From assembly GCF_018398335.1 (NCBI RefSeq), contig NZ_JAHBRX010000002.1, forward strand, positions 1,054,001 to 1,118,000: a stretch of DNA of 64,000 bases. The letters are read 5' to 3'. Under the pieces are notes generated by a model, which saw only the letters and a list, made by a program, of their open reading frames with translations, was not told where the DNA came from and searched no databases. Origin of the DNA: Chelatococcus sp. HY11 (GTDB lineage Bacteria; Pseudomonadota; Alphaproteobacteria; Rhizobiales; Beijerinckiaceae). The translations under genes and the position numbers were made by a program. This document shows, in pieces, positions 37,593 to 46,866 of this stretch; the first letter of the stretch is position 1, and each line of letters starts with the position of its first letter.

Positions 37593-39053
37593 ATGGCTCG
37601 TATCGAGTTCCTTGATGAAACCATGCGCGACGGCCAGCAGAGCCTGTGGGGCCTTCGCATGCAAGCGGGCATGGCGCTACCCGTATCACCGCTCATCGAC
37701 CGCACGGGCTTCCGCACCATCGACCTGACCGGCGGCGGCATGCTGGACGTGCTGACCCGCTATTGCCACGAGAATTACTGGGAAGGCCTCGATCTTCTTG
37801 TGGCCTCCATGCCGCATACGCCCGTCAGGGCAGGCCTCCGCGCCAACGCCAATGTCACCTTCGGCGTTACGCCCGACGCGCTGATGGATCTCTGGGTGCG
37901 CCGCCTCTGCGCCCATGGCGTGCGATCATTCTGGATCTACGACGTCCTTTTCAACATCGACAAGATGACGCGCCTCGCCAAGGTTGCCAAGGAGGCCAAG
38001 GCCGAGGTAGCTGGCGCGATCATGTTCGCCCTGTCGCCCGTCCATACGGACGAATACTATGCGGATAAGGCGGACCAGCTGTCCGCGTCGCCGGATATCG
38101 ACACTATTCTTCTCTACGATACCGCGGGCGTCCTGGAGAAGGAACGACTCTCGACGCTCGTGCCGGCCATCGTGGCGAATGCGCGCGGCAAGAAGATCGA
38201 GATGCACTCGAACAATCTGCTCGGCCTATCGGCCAAGGCCTATCTCGATGCCATCGATCTCGGCGTGTCGATCATCCACACGGCGAGCCGGCCGATGGCC
38301 AACGGTCCGTCAGTGCCCTCCACCGAGATCATGGCGCGCAATGTGGAGCTGAAGGGCCATAGCCATGGGCTCGACACATCGCTCTTCAAGCCGGTCGCCG
38401 ATCACTTCGAGGCCGTCGGCAAGGCCGCCGGCTTCCTCGTCAATCAGTTTGCCGAATACGACGTGTTCTCCATCGAGCACCAGATTCCAGGCGGCATGAT
38501 GGGCACCTTCAAGGCCCAGCTCGCCCAGCACAATATGATGGATCGGCTGGGCGATGTGCTGGATGAGGTTGCCCGCGTCCGCCGTGAGCTCGGCTATCCC
38601 GGCATGGCGACACCCTTCAGCCAGCTGGTCGGCATCCAGGCCGTCCTGAATATCGTCACGGGCAAGCGCTACGGAACGGTGCCCGACGAAGTCGTGCAAT
38701 ATGCGGCCGGCTTCTACGGCAAGACCGTCGCGCCGGTGGACGGGAACGTACTTGATCAGATCATGGCCTCGCCGCGTGCCAAGGACGTCCTGGCCAATCC
38801 GCCGCAGCAACCCACGCTGGAGGACCTGAAGAAGCAATATGCGACCGACGACGAGGACGAGTTGATCCTGCGCGCGACCGTGCCCGCGGCCGATATCGCC
38901 AAGATGCGTGCGGCCGGGCCGGTCAAGACGACTTACCCGTTGCTGTCGTCGCCGGAAATGGAACAGGTGCGCAAGCTGATGAAGATGACCCGCTCTCCGG
39001 TGATCGAGGTCAAGTCCGCGGGAATGACCGTCTCGTTACGCCGCAACGCGTGA
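37593..39053 (+). CDS. Carboxyltransferase-like protein (HMGL/OadA-type TIM barrel) with altered metal site
   Basis: Protein of 486 residues related to the carboxyltransferase domain of pyruvate carboxylase and oxaloacetate decarboxylase alpha. The entrance motif DETMRDGQQS supplies the metal-binding aspartate D13. In characterised relatives the metal is also held by a carbamylated Lys (IKDMAG) and a HxH pair; here those positions read LLYDTAG (Tyr175) and HSNN (His205, Asn207). Two of four usual ligands are therefore replaced. The C-terminal part (about 300-480) is the post-barrel helical region and shows no biotinyl domain, consistent with the separate carrier. Acceptor unknown; a keto acid is the usual choice for this fold. 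Confidence 0.87.
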   Translation: MARIEFLDETMRDGQQSLWGLRMQAGMALPVSPLIDRTGFRTIDLTGGGMLDVLTRYCHENYWEGLDLLVASMPHTPVRAGLRANANVTFGVTPDALMDLWVRRLCAHGVRSFWIYDVLFNIDKMTRLAKVAKEAKAEVAGAIMFALSPVHTDEYYADKADQLSASPDIDTILLYDTAGVLEKERLSTLVPAIVANARGKKIEMHSNNLLGLSAKAYLDAIDLGVSIIHTASRPMANGPSVPSTEIMARNVELKGHSHGLDTSLFKPVADHFEAVGKAAGFLVNQFAEYDVFSIEHQIPGGMMGTFKAQLAQHNMMDRLGDVLDEVARVRRELGYPGMATPFSQLVGIQAVLNIVTGKRYGTVPDEVVQYAAGFYGKTVAPVDGNVLDQIMASPRAKDVLANPPQQPTLEDLKKQYATDDEDELILRATVPAADIAKMRAAGPVKTTYPLLSSPEMEQVRKLMKMTRSPVIEVKSAGMTVSLRRNA

Positions 39054-39078
39054 CAAGACTTAAGGGGGTTGCGGGGCG

Positions 39079-40467
39079 TTACTCATTGAGTTGCGCCCTC
39101 GCCCATCCGCCTCCTGCCATCGAGGCAAGCGCGAAGGGGCCGCCGAGATAGGCGGGGAATCCGAGTTCCGCCACGACAGCGTAGTCGGCCATCTGACGGT
39201 CCGCCTCGGCCAATCCCGCGCCATGGGCCTCCGCGGCGAGAACCGCGCGGGACAACAGCCGCGCGGCCCGTACCTGCCAGCCAGCGGAAGGGGCGTCGAT
39301 CCATAAACCCGTCGCCTGGGCCGATGTCGGTGGCGTAAAAGAGGGCGGAGGTACGAGCGTCGGCCGAGGAACGCGTCCGACGCCATCCCGCAAAGATGGC
39401 AGAGGTTTCGTGAAACCCGCGTGAACGGCGGCGGGCTCGGCCAGCGCCCGTCCCATGCTGTCCGCTTCGAAAGCGAGCGCCCGGCCGACATCCTCGACCA
39501 GCGGCGCCAGCCAGCTAGGCAGGCCGTTGTGTTTCGCCGCGCGCTGAAAAGCCTGCCGGCCGTGAAACAAGGTTGCCACCATCGCCCATGGCTCGGGCCG
39601 CAGGAGAAGCCGCGAAAGAGCCTCGATTTCCACCGCATTGGCCCGATCCATCGGAACCGACAGCCCCCGTTCAAGGCAATCGAGAATGGCCGTGACAGCC
39701 GGATAGTGTCCCTGGGCCTCGGCTTCGCGCTCCTGCCGGAAGGCAGCCAGTCGTGCCGGAGAGGGCGCGGGTACCCCGCCCGGGCAATCCCAGCGCGGGA
39801 GCCAATCCGGCCCGCTCTCCAGCCATGCGACTGCCTCCGCGACGGTCTTTCCCGGCGCTGCGAGCGCATCGGCGGCGCCCGCCGCGACGGCCGCTTCCGC
39901 CGACAGCCATGTCCCGTCGAACAACATGGGAACGGCGGCATCCAGCCCGATGAGGCGCGGAAGGCGCTGTGTGCCGCCACCGGCTGGAAAGAGACCGACG
40001 GTGATCTCCGGCAGGCCGAGGGTGGCTGCGCCGCCGTCCGCCATGACCCGCCAATGCCCGGCGAGCGCCAGCTCGCAGCCGCCACCCAACGCCGGGCCTT
40101 CGATCGCCACGGCGATCGGCACGCCCGCCGTCTCGAGACGGCGGAAAGCGCGCGTGAAGGGGGCGAATCGGGCATGCAGGGCGGCGAAGCGATCGTCCGG
40201 CGCAGTCGCCGCAACCATGCCACGGATCGCTTCGAACTCCGCAAGGTCGGCGCCGGCGCAGAAACCGCTCGCCTTGGCCGAGGATAAGACGAGGCCTGCG
40301 AGCCCACTTTCGGGCAGCCAGGCGGCGATCCGCTCCAGATCGGCGAGCGCCGCCGCGCTGAGAACATTCACCGTCCGCCCCGGCGTATCGAAGACGAGAT
40401 GCCCGATCGCCGGCTTTGCCATCTCGAAGCGGAAATGATCGAGCTGGGGAGGTGCTTTCACGGTCAT
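39079..40467 (-). CDS. Enoyl-CoA hydratase domain with FadJ-like tail, lacking the 3-hydroxyacyl-CoA dehydrogenase domain
   Basis: Protein of 462 residues. Residues about 1-200 are a hydratase with both glutamates (GGGCELALAG and LGLPEITVGLFPAGGGTQRL). Where FadJ/FadB proteins continue into an NAD-binding Rossmann fold, no GxGxxG is present; the last 60 or so residues (ADYAVVAELGFPAYLGGPFA) instead match the end of the dehydrogenase C-terminal domain. It therefore looks like a FadJ protein with an internal domain lost. Start ATG 40467 has GGAGCAGG upstream; a longer frame reaches 40515. Second gene after the cleavage enzyme on the minus strand. Confidence 0.83.
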   Translation of the reverse strand: MTVKAPPQLDHFRFEMAKPAIGHLVFDTPGRTVNVLSAAALADLERIAAWLPESGLAGLVLSSAKASGFCAGADLAEFEAIRGMVAATAPDDRFAALHARFAPFTRAFRRLETAGVPIAVAIEGPALGGGCELALAGHWRVMADGGAATLGLPEITVGLFPAGGGTQRLPRLIGLDAAVPMLFDGTWLSAEAAVAAGAADALAAPGKTVAEAVAWLESGPDWLPRWDCPGGVPAPSPARLAAFRQEREAEAQGHYPAVTAILDCLERGLSVPMDRANAVEIEALSRLLLRPEPWAMVATLFHGRQAFQRAAKHNGLPSWLAPLVEDVGRALAFEADSMGRALAEPAAVHAGFTKPLPSLRDGVGRVPRPTLVPPPSFTPPTSAQATGLWIDAPSAGWQVRAARLLSRAVLAAEAHGAGLAEADRQMADYAVVAELGFPAYLGGPFALASMAGGGWARAQLNE

Positions 40468-40575
40468 GATCCTGCTCCGCTCTCGGCAGGTTGAGCACGC
40501 TTCTGCAGCGAGCATGCGGCCGGGCCGGGCCGGCCGAGCGCATGGCCGGTGGCACCGGAGGTCTCGGGCGATGCG

Positions 40576-41508
40576 CTAGAAGCCCACTTCGTCGCCGCCC
40601 TTGGTGCCCAGCATGGCGCGGGCCTCTTCCGGCGTTGCGATTTCGAGGGAGAGTTCCTCCAGAATGCGCCGGCTTTTCGCGACCAGCGCGGCGTTGGACG
40701 GCGCCAGTTCGCGCTTGTTGAGGAACAGGTTGTCCTCAAGTCCGACGCGGACATGGCCGCCGAGAATGGCCCCCATAGTCGTGAAGGGGATCTGGTAGCG
40801 ACCGGCGGCGAGGATCGACAGATAATAGTCGTCGCCGAACAGGCGATCGGCGGTCGCCTTCATCGACATCAGGTTCTCCGGTTCCGGCCCGATGCCGCCG
40901 AGCACGCCGAATATCGCCTGCACGAAGAACGGCGGCTTGACGATGCCGCGCTCAGCGAAATGCGCGAGATTGTAGAGATGGCTCGTATCATAGCATTCGA
41001 ACTCGAAGCGCGTGCCGAGATCGCCGAGCTCCAGCATGGCCCGCTCGATCTGCGCGAAGGTGTTCGGCATGATGTAGTCTTTGGTATTCTCCAGATACGG
41101 CTTCTCCCAGTCATGCTTGAACGCGGTGATACGGGCCGTCGCGCCGGAGAGATTGAAGTTCATCGAGCCCATATTCATCGAGGCGAGCTCGGGCTTCGCC
41201 CATTTCGCCGCGCTCAGCCGTTCGTCCATGCTCATGCCGAGCCCGCCACCCGTCGTGATATTCACGATGGCGTCACAGGCCTGCTTGATCTGGGGAAGGA
41301 ACAGGCGGAAGGCATCGGGCGACTGCGTCGGCTTCGCCGTCTCCGGGTCACGTGCGTGCAGATGCAGAATGGCAGCGCCCGCGCCGGCCGCCTCGATCGC
41401 CTGTTGGGCGATATCAGCCGGAGTGACGGGCAGATGTGGCGACATCGAAGGCGTATGGACCGAACCAGTCACGGCGCAGCTGATGATGACCTTTTTCGAG
41501 CGTTTCAT
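40576..41508 (-). CDS. Beta-keto acid cleavage enzyme (BKACE, DUF849; 3-keto-5-aminohexanoate cleavage-like)
   Basis: Zinc-dependent TIM-barrel enzyme of 310 residues. The N-terminal strand VIISCAVTGSVHTPSMSPHLP and the metal motif ILHLHARD (HxH, about residues 47-54) are characteristic, with TTGGGLGMS near 85. The family condenses a beta-keto acid with acetyl-CoA to give acetoacetate and a new acyl-CoA. ATG 41508 has AGGAGGAAG upstream. First gene of a minus-strand unit under the palindrome at 41708-41722; the acetoacetate produced would suit the CoA-transferase at 42.3 kb. Confidence 0.92.
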   Translation of the reverse strand: MKRSKKVIISCAVTGSVHTPSMSPHLPVTPADIAQQAIEAAGAGAAILHLHARDPETAKPTQSPDAFRLFLPQIKQACDAIVNITTGGGLGMSMDERLSAAKWAKPELASMNMGSMNFNLSGATARITAFKHDWEKPYLENTKDYIMPNTFAQIERAMLELGDLGTRFEFECYDTSHLYNLAHFAERGIVKPPFFVQAIFGVLGGIGPEPENLMSMKATADRLFGDDYYLSILAAGRYQIPFTTMGAILGGHVRVGLEDNLFLNKRELAPSNAALVAKSRRILEELSLEIATPEEARAMLGTKGGDEVGF

Positions 41509-41707
41509 GGTGCTTCCTCCTGTCGTGCCCAAAGGCGCCTCTCCGTATTGCGAAGCGATGTATCACGGTGATTGTCGAGCGCCCGGAACTGCGGCAAGGC
41601 AGCCGATCTTAGCGCGTCCGGCCGCTAGTCCTCCGCGCCATGTGCGCCATGGCCAATCAACCCAATCACGGTGACACATTACCTTGCTCACCTCGCTGGC
41701 GTTGAAA

Positions 41708-41722
41708 CAGAATTATATTCGG
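41708..41722. promoter_or_regulatory. Palindromic operator, cleavage-enzyme promoter (site 6 of 7)
   Basis: CAGAATTATATTCGG. On the minus strand TTGCAA (complement of 41733-41738) is 17 bases from TAATTC (complement of 41710-41715), and a TATAAT is read two bases upstream of that; the operator covers this -10 region. It lies about 200 bases before the gene start. Confidence 0.5.
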
Positions 41723-42272
41723 ATCTGATATTTTGCAATCCTGTGTCTTTTTGTTTCTGGATAACGGTGCTAATCAAATGCGCGAAGAAGTTTCCGAATT
41801 TTTTCCGGGAAACAGCAGTGGTTGATGTGACATGGCCAGCGGAGCTGGCCCTAGACAGTTCGGGACCTGGCGGGAAGGCAATGCGTGAGGAGAAATAAGG
41901 GAGGCTTGGCTGGAGCGTGCGCGCAGAGTTATGTCGAGCTTCCGGCTGAGTGAGTGTACGGCAGAATCGTTGGAGGACCGTCCGCGCTCGCGGAAAAATT
42001 CTTCACGCCGGATATTTTTTCATCTTTGCTGCCGATCAACTTGTTTGTCAGATCAGTTGTCAATGCTGGTGCGTCAATTCTGGGGCCAACGCATTAGCGC
42101 GGCCTTCATTGTGGTTGTACCCAATCTTCGTCAGGTACCATTGAAGCTGTGACGAGAGCTGTTTTAAGCTCATGCTGATCGCATCCATTTAGGCGCTCCC
42201 GAGGCGGTTTCTGGGATGTCCTTCGCGATACAGCGGCACGCTTACACGTTTAGGAGAGTATTGGCTTGCAAT

Positions 42273-42289
42273 GCCTGAAATATTCAGGC
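42273..42289. promoter_or_regulatory. Palindrome upstream of the CoA-transferase genes
   Basis: GCCTGAA-ATA-TTCAGGC, a perfect seven-base inverted repeat with a three-base centre, 25 bases before the subunit A start. It is unrelated to the NCGAA-N5-TTCGG motif and may bind a different regulator. Confidence 0.45.
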
Positions 42290-42313
42290 GCAGCTTTTTC
42301 GGAGGGAGCGCAT

Positions 42314-43039
42314 ATGCGCAACAAGGCATTCAAGGACGGATCGTCGGCATTGGACGACGTTCTGTTCGACGGGATGGTGATCATGGCGGGCGGCTTCGGC
42401 CTGTGCGGCATCCCCGAGCATCTGATCACGGCGATCGCGCGCAAGGGGACGAAGGATCTGACCTTCATCTCCAATAACTGCGGGGTGGATGATTTCGGGC
42501 TCGGCATCCTGCTCGGCAAGGGCCAGATCAAGAAGATGGTCTCGTCCTATGTCGGCGAGAACAAGCTGTTCGAGAAGCTTTACCTGTCGGGTGAGCTTGA
42601 GCTCGAGTTCAACCCGCAAGGGACGCTCGCCGAGCGTATCCGGGCAGGCGGGGCCGGCATTCCGGCCTTCTTCACGCGCACCGGCGTCGGCACGATCGTC
42701 GCCGAGGGCAAGGAAGTCCGCCAGTTCAACGGCGAGGACTATGTGATGGAGACCGGGCTCACCGCCGATCTCGCCATCGTCAAGGCCTGGAAGGGCGATG
42801 CCGAGGGCAATCTGATCTACCGGAAGACCGCGCGCAACTTCAACCCGATGATGGCGACGGCGGCGAAGGTGACGGTGGCCGAGGTCGAGGAGATCGTGCC
42901 GATCGGCAGCCTCGACCCTGACAATATCCATACGCCCGGGATCTATGTCGACCGGATCGTCGAGGGGCATGACTACGAGAAGCGGATCGAGCGCGAGACG
43001 ACGCGTCCGCGGCCGGCGGCAGAAGCGGGAGCGAACTGA
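42314..43039 (+). CDS. 3-oxoacid CoA-transferase subunit A
   Basis: Family I CoA-transferase alpha subunit, 241 residues. Family motifs [13 protein letters not shown] near 25 and [14 protein letters not shown] near 53 are present. ATG 42314 has GGAGGGAGC upstream. With subunit B it moves CoA from succinyl-CoA (or another donor) to a 3-keto acid such as acetoacetate or 3-oxoadipate. Stop and next start overlap by one base. Confidence 0.93.
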   Translation: MRNKAFKDGSSALDDVLFDGMVIMAGGFGLCGIPEHLITAIARKGTKDLTFISNNCGVDDFGLGILLGKGQIKKMVSSYVGENKLFEKLYLSGELELEFNPQGTLAERIRAGGAGIPAFFTRTGVGTIVAEGKEVRQFNGEDYVMETGLTADLAIVKAWKGDAEGNLIYRKTARNFNPMMATAAKVTVAEVEEIVPIGSLDPDNIHTPGIYVDRIVEGHDYEKRIERETTRPRPAAEAGAN

Positions 43040-43680
43040 TGGCGTGGTCACGCGAGGAGATGGCGGCGCGGGCGGCGGCGGAGCTGCGCGACGGCTTTTA
43101 TGTGAACCTGGGCATCGGCATTCCGACGCTCGTCGCGAATTGCATCGCGCCCGGCCTGACGGTGACGCTGCAGAGCGAGAACGGGCTCTTGGGCATCGGG
43201 CCGTTTCCCTATGAGGGCGAGGCCGATCCCGACCTCATCAACGCGGGCAAGCAGACGGTGACGGAGATCCCGGAGTCGTCCTATTTCTCGAGCGCCGACA
43301 GCTTCGCGATGGTGCGCGGCGGGCATATCGACCTGTCGATCCTCGGCGCGATGGAGGTGTCGGAGCGCGGCGACCTCGCGAACTGGATGGTGCCGGGCAA
43401 GGTCGTGAAGGGCATGGGCGGCGCGATGGATCTCGTCGCCGGCGCCAAGCGCATCATCGTGCTGATGGAGCATGTGGACAAGGCCGGCACGTCAAAGCTC
43501 GTGAAGGACTGCAGCCTGCCGCTGACAGGACGCCAGGTGGTCGACGTGGTCATCACCGACCTGGCCCTGTTCAGCTTCCCGGCGCGTGGGGAAACGCTGC
43601 AACTCACCGAACTCGCGCCCGGCGTCAGCCTCGACGAGGTCAAGGCCAAGACGGCCGCCGAATTCGCGGTGAAGCTGTAG
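43039..43680 (+). CDS. 3-oxoacid CoA-transferase subunit B
   Basis: Beta subunit, 213 residues. The catalytic glutamate E47 lies in [12 protein letters not shown], and GIGIPTL near 27 is the family glycine loop. It forms the enzyme with subunit A and may use acetoacetate released by the upstream BKACE enzyme. A strong terminator follows 70 bases after the stop. Confidence 0.94.
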   Translation: MAWSREEMAARAAAELRDGFYVNLGIGIPTLVANCIAPGLTVTLQSENGLLGIGPFPYEGEADPDLINAGKQTVTEIPESSYFSSADSFAMVRGGHIDLSILGAMEVSERGDLANWMVPGKVVKGMGGAMDLVAGAKRIIVLMEHVDKAGTSKLVKDCSLPLTGRQVVDVVITDLALFSFPARGETLQLTELAPGVSLDEVKAKTAAEFAVKL

Positions 43681-43751
43681 GACAGCGACGGAAGTTCGTG
43701 ACGAACCCGGATCGGGCGTTTTCGGGTTCCTGCATCACGGGATGATCTTTC

Positions 43752-43784
43752 AGGCCGAGGCGATCAATCGCCTCGGCCTTTCTT
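43752..43784 (+). terminator. Rho-independent terminator after the CoA-transferase genes
   Basis: AGGCCGAGGCGAT (43752-43764) pairs with ATCGCCTCGGCCT (43767-43779); the stem is followed by a T-rich run TTTCTT. The only clear intrinsic terminator I found in the window. Confidence 0.85.
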
Positions 43785-43944
43785 ATGGCGATCGTCGGCA
43801 CGGGCACGGCGCGCCGAGGCCAGAATGGTCGATGAGATGCAACACGGCATCGCCGAACGGCGCCGTACAAAGAGGCCGCCTGCGCCCAGCCGAGAATGAC
43901 GAGGCGAGCGCCTTATTGGCGACGATCGCAGGCAGCTGAGATGC

Positions 43945-44928
43945 TCAGGGGATTTCTACGACGCATTTGCCCCTGTGCTGGCGAGACAGGATATGGTGAT
44001 AGCCCTTCGCTGCATCCTCGAAGGCGAACACCTCACCCGCCCGTGGATTGAGTCGACCTGTGTGGATCCAGTCAAGCATTTCACGAAGGTCCGCCCAGCC
44101 CTCGTCGTGGCCGCGCAGCAGCCCCAGCCTAGCTTCCACCCCGATCACGGATACCATTTTAACTAGCATGACGTTCGTGCGGGCCAACGCGGGGCGCCCC
44201 GACGTGAACCCAACGACAAGGATGCGGCCGCCAGGTGCTATGGCTCGCATGGACAGATCAAAGAGGTCACCGCCGACCGGGTCATAATACACGTCTGCAC
44301 CGATGCCGCGGGTCAGTTCGAGCACGCGATCGCGCAATGGCTCGGTGTTGTAGTTGATGACGTGATCGGCGCCCTCGACATCGGCCAGGCGCACATCGCT
44401 TCCGCCTGTCGCAATGACCCGCGCTCCGAGTTGTTTGCCGATCTCAACCGCAGTTGAACCCACGCCGCCCGTGGCGCCATGCACCACCAACGTCTCGCCA
44501 GCCTTAAGATAACCACGCCGGACGAGAGCATTGAATGAGGTCCAATAGTTCATCACTGACGTGGCTGCGTCCGAGAAGCTCAGCCGTTCCGGGCACGGAA
44601 ATACAAAGGCCTGCGGCATGACGCTATACTCGGCCAGTGCGCCGCCACGCATATCGACGGCGAATACCATGACGCGGTCGCCTGGGACGAATTTCGTTAC
44701 CCCCTCGCCGCAGCTGTGCACAACACCGGCGCTTTCATTTGATGGAATGTACGGCAGCGGTGGAATCTGCTGGTAGGTACCGTCAAAGATGAGGGTCTCG
44801 CCATAGGCGAGGCCTGCGGCGTGATTGCGGATCAGGATCTCGCCCGGGCCCGGCACAGGTTGCGGAAGCTCCGTCATCTCGAGTTCGAACGGCTTGGAAA
44901 AACGCCTTAGCACCCAGGCCTTCATCAT
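43945..44928 (-). CDS. Quinone oxidoreductase-type NADPH dehydrogenase (MDR superfamily, zinc-free)
   Basis: Medium-chain reductase of 327 residues without zinc ligands. Early strand MKAWVLRRFSKPFELEM, NESAGVV motif near 70, nucleotide fold GATGGVGSTAVEIGKQLGARVIA near 150. It reduces a double bond or quinone using NADPH. It overlaps the CaiB gene by four bases and follows it in one operon. Two adjacent ATG codons (44928, 44925) are possible starts. Confidence 0.92.
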   Translation of the reverse strand: MMKAWVLRRFSKPFELEMTELPQPVPGPGEILIRNHAAGLAYGETLIFDGTYQQIPPLPYIPSNESAGVVHSCGEGVTKFVPGDRVMVFAVDMRGGALAEYSVMPQAFVFPCPERLSFSDAATSVMNYWTSFNALVRRGYLKAGETLVVHGATGGVGSTAVEIGKQLGARVIATGGSDVRLADVEGADHVINYNTEPLRDRVLELTRGIGADVYYDPVGGDLFDLSMRAIAPGGRILVVGFTSGRPALARTNVMLVKMVSVIGVEARLGLLRGHDEGWADLREMLDWIHTGRLNPRAGEVFAFEDAAKGYHHILSRQHRGKCVVEIP

Positions 44929-46103
44929 GGCGCTCCCTCGCTATCCGAGCCGAGTTCAGCCCGAATCGCCGGGCCGTCGGCACCCAGTTCCGGCGCGTGC
45001 CGGCGGAGCCCGGCAGGTGTTGCAGAGAAGCGCGCCGGATGTGCCGGCTGCCGATAGGGCCCGACCACCGGATGGTCGTATTCAGCGACTGTTCCGGCCG
45101 CTATAACCTGCGGATCATTCAGAATATCGTCTGGCCAGTTCACCGGAGCATAGACCGCGTCGACAGTGGCGAGGCGGGCCAACCATTCCGCTGTAGAGCG
45201 GGTCAGTAGCCGGTCACCAACCACAGCATTCAGTTCCGCGGCATTGGCGAAGCGTTGGCCGAGCGTCTTAAAGCGCGGGTCGTCCAGCAGTTCGGGGCTC
45301 TCCAGCGCCTCGCAGACGGCCTCGAATTCGCTGGACGTCACAAAACCAAGAATGATGTGCCCGTCGGCGGTGGGATAACAGTAGCGCGTGCCGGCGACCG
45401 ACCCTCCGGGCTCGACATCTCCGCCTGCGAGAGTACTGCTTCCCATAGTTTCGGGCCACAGAAACGCCAGAGCCGCATCGAGCATGCTGACCTGGATGTG
45501 CTGGCCCTTGCCCGTGCGCTCGCGCACCAGCAAGGCGGCAGTTACGGCTTGGAAGACGAAGAGCGCCGTGACCTTATCGGTGACAGAATTCCGAACGACT
45601 TCCGGTTTTCGCGTTACTGGGTCGGCCTGGATGCCGGCAAACCCCGCGATGCCTTGCACAACGATATCGTAAACACGACGGCCAGCAGCAGGACCGCTCC
45701 GCCCGAGGCCATCAATCGATACATAGACGATGTCTTCGCGAACTGATCTCACAGCTTCGTAGCCCAAGCCGAGCCTGTCAATGACACCTGGGCGAAAATT
45801 CTGCACAACGACATCGGCGCTAGCCGCGAGCGCCAGCGCGACCGCGCGGTCATCAGGTTGCTTGAGATCGAGTACAATCGATCGCTTGTTGCGGTTCGCA
45901 TTAAGGAACATGCTGCCCATTCCGGACACGGCCGCCCGGCGATCTCCTGAACCGCGCAGCTGGTCGCCAGCAGGGGTCTCCACCTTGATGACATCAGCGC
46001 CTTGGTCGCCCAACAGCATGGTCGCAATTGGTGCTGTCAGGTTGCTGCCAAATTCGACAACGCGATAGCCGGCGAGAGGACCTTTGTCCGTCATCATTCT
46101 CAC
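44925..46103 (-). CDS. CaiB/BaiF family CoA transferase
   Basis: Class III CoA-transferase of 392 residues. GYRVVEFGSNLTAPIATMLLGD and ADVIKVETPAGD open the protein; the catalytic aspartate is in RRVYDIVVQGIAG (about residue 145). It moves CoA between acyl-CoA and a free acid without ATP. Operator site 7 lies 49 bases before the start at 46103. First gene of a two-gene operon with the quinone oxidoreductase. Confidence 0.93.
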   Translation of the reverse strand: MRMMTDKGPLAGYRVVEFGSNLTAPIATMLLGDQGADVIKVETPAGDQLRGSGDRRAAVSGMGSMFLNANRNKRSIVLDLKQPDDRAVALALAASADVVVQNFRPGVIDRLGLGYEAVRSVREDIVYVSIDGLGRSGPAAGRRVYDIVVQGIAGFAGIQADPVTRKPEVVRNSVTDKVTALFVFQAVTAALLVRERTGKGQHIQVSMLDAALAFLWPETMGSSTLAGGDVEPGGSVAGTRYCYPTADGHIILGFVTSSEFEAVCEALESPELLDDPRFKTLGQRFANAAELNAVVGDRLLTRSTAEWLARLATVDAVYAPVNWPDDILNDPQVIAAGTVAEYDHPVVGPYRQPAHPARFSATPAGLRRHAPELGADGPAIRAELGSDSEGAP

Positions 46104-46151
46104 GTCCCATCCTCCAAGCCGCTCTGCAGAAAACCGCCAAACCTCATAAAA

Positions 46152-46166
46152 CCGATAATACTTCGG
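46152..46166. promoter_or_regulatory. Palindromic operator, CaiB-operon promoter (site 7 of 7)
   Basis: CCGATAATACTTCGG. On the minus strand TTGACC (complement of 46175-46180) is 17 bases from TATCGG (complement of 46152-46157), so it overlaps the -10. The surrounding AAAACCGA and CGGCTTTT are shared with site 3. Confidence 0.6.
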
Positions 46167-46336
46167 CTTTTTCCGGTCAATCTTTTGCGGGAGCTCTCAT
46201 GACGGCCTGAAAGGCCAATGACCCGAAGCTGCCGCAGGACATCTTAGTCGACGTCGCCCCCAATGCCGGGTGGATAGCTATTGCGAACAAGAACGACGGT
46301 AGCTAGGCAGCCGTTTAGATCATAGTAGAGATTTCG

Positions 46337-46355
46337 GACTATCGAAAAGATAGTC
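46337..46355. promoter_or_regulatory. Inverted repeat upstream of cytochrome c gene
   Basis: GACTATC-GAAAA-GATAGTC, perfect seven-base arms, about 70 bases before the cytochrome c start; possible operator for the molybdenum-hydroxylase operon. The interval 46104-46422 has no other supported feature. Confidence 0.3.
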
Positions 46356-46422
46356 TGGACTTAGAAGCATAGATCGTTCCAAAACGTGCATCTATCGTAT
46401 CGCAATCTATGGAGGCGGTACG

Positions 46423-46854
46423 GTGAATTGCATAACGATTTTTGCTCCACCAACGTTGGAATCCGGTCACAATAAGAAGCTGGCGGCCGGATTACTCATT
46501 GTCATTTTGCGACTTTCTCCGCTGTTCTTTCCGTTTGCGGTTGCGGCTCAGCAGGACGATGGAGAGCGCTTGTTCCGGCAACGCTGCGCCACCTGTCACA
46601 GCGTCGATCCGGGACAAAACAAGATGGCTCCCAACCTTCATGGCATCATCGGCCGAGCTGCCGGAAGCCTCGAAGGCGCCAGCTATTCCGGTGCGATGCG
46701 GTCCTCCCGCATGACGTGGGACCGCCAGTCACTCGACTCATTTCTCGCCGCGCCGAGTCAGGTCGTGCGGGGGACACGGATGACCGCCGGCGTCCCCACT
46801 GCCGCGCAACGAGCTGCGATCATCCGTTACCTCGAAAGCCAATCCCCAGATTGA
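46423..46854 (+). CDS. Small c-type cytochrome
   Basis: Protein of 143 residues with a GTG start (GGAGG nine bases upstream). N-terminal export segment about 18-45 (LLIVILRLSPLFFPFAVAAQ), then a class I haem site CATCH at about 60-64 and an axial Met near VRGTRM (about 118). Likely accepts electrons from the molybdenum hydroxylase encoded downstream, twelve bases on, and passes them to the respiratory chain. Confidence 0.88.
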   Translation: MNCITIFAPPTLESGHNKKLAAGLLIVILRLSPLFFPFAVAAQQDDGERLFRQRCATCHSVDPGQNKMAPNLHGIIGRAAGSLEGASYSGAMRSSRMTWDRQSLDSFLAAPSQVVRGTRMTAGVPTAAQRAAIIRYLESQSPD

Positions 46855-46866
46855 GGAGAAGCAGAC

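Larger units (their letters stand above)
41509..42313. other. Intergenic region of about 800 bases with two regulatory palindromes
   Basis: No protein-coding gene could be supported. The left part is AT-rich and holds the promoter and operator of the cleavage-enzyme unit (41708-41738). The stretch 41880-42240 has frames that look like decayed coding sequence but match nothing I know. A second, different palindrome lies at 42273-42289 just before the CoA-transferase. Confidence 0.5.

Noticed and set aside
41671-41898. Short open frame in the cleavage-enzyme promoter region
   Set aside because: It covers the predicted promoter and operator of the minus-strand unit and resembles nothing known.
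46221-46310. Possible coding remnant (KLPQDILVDVAP...) before cytochrome c
   Set aside because: About 30 codons without a start or known family; too little to call a gene.
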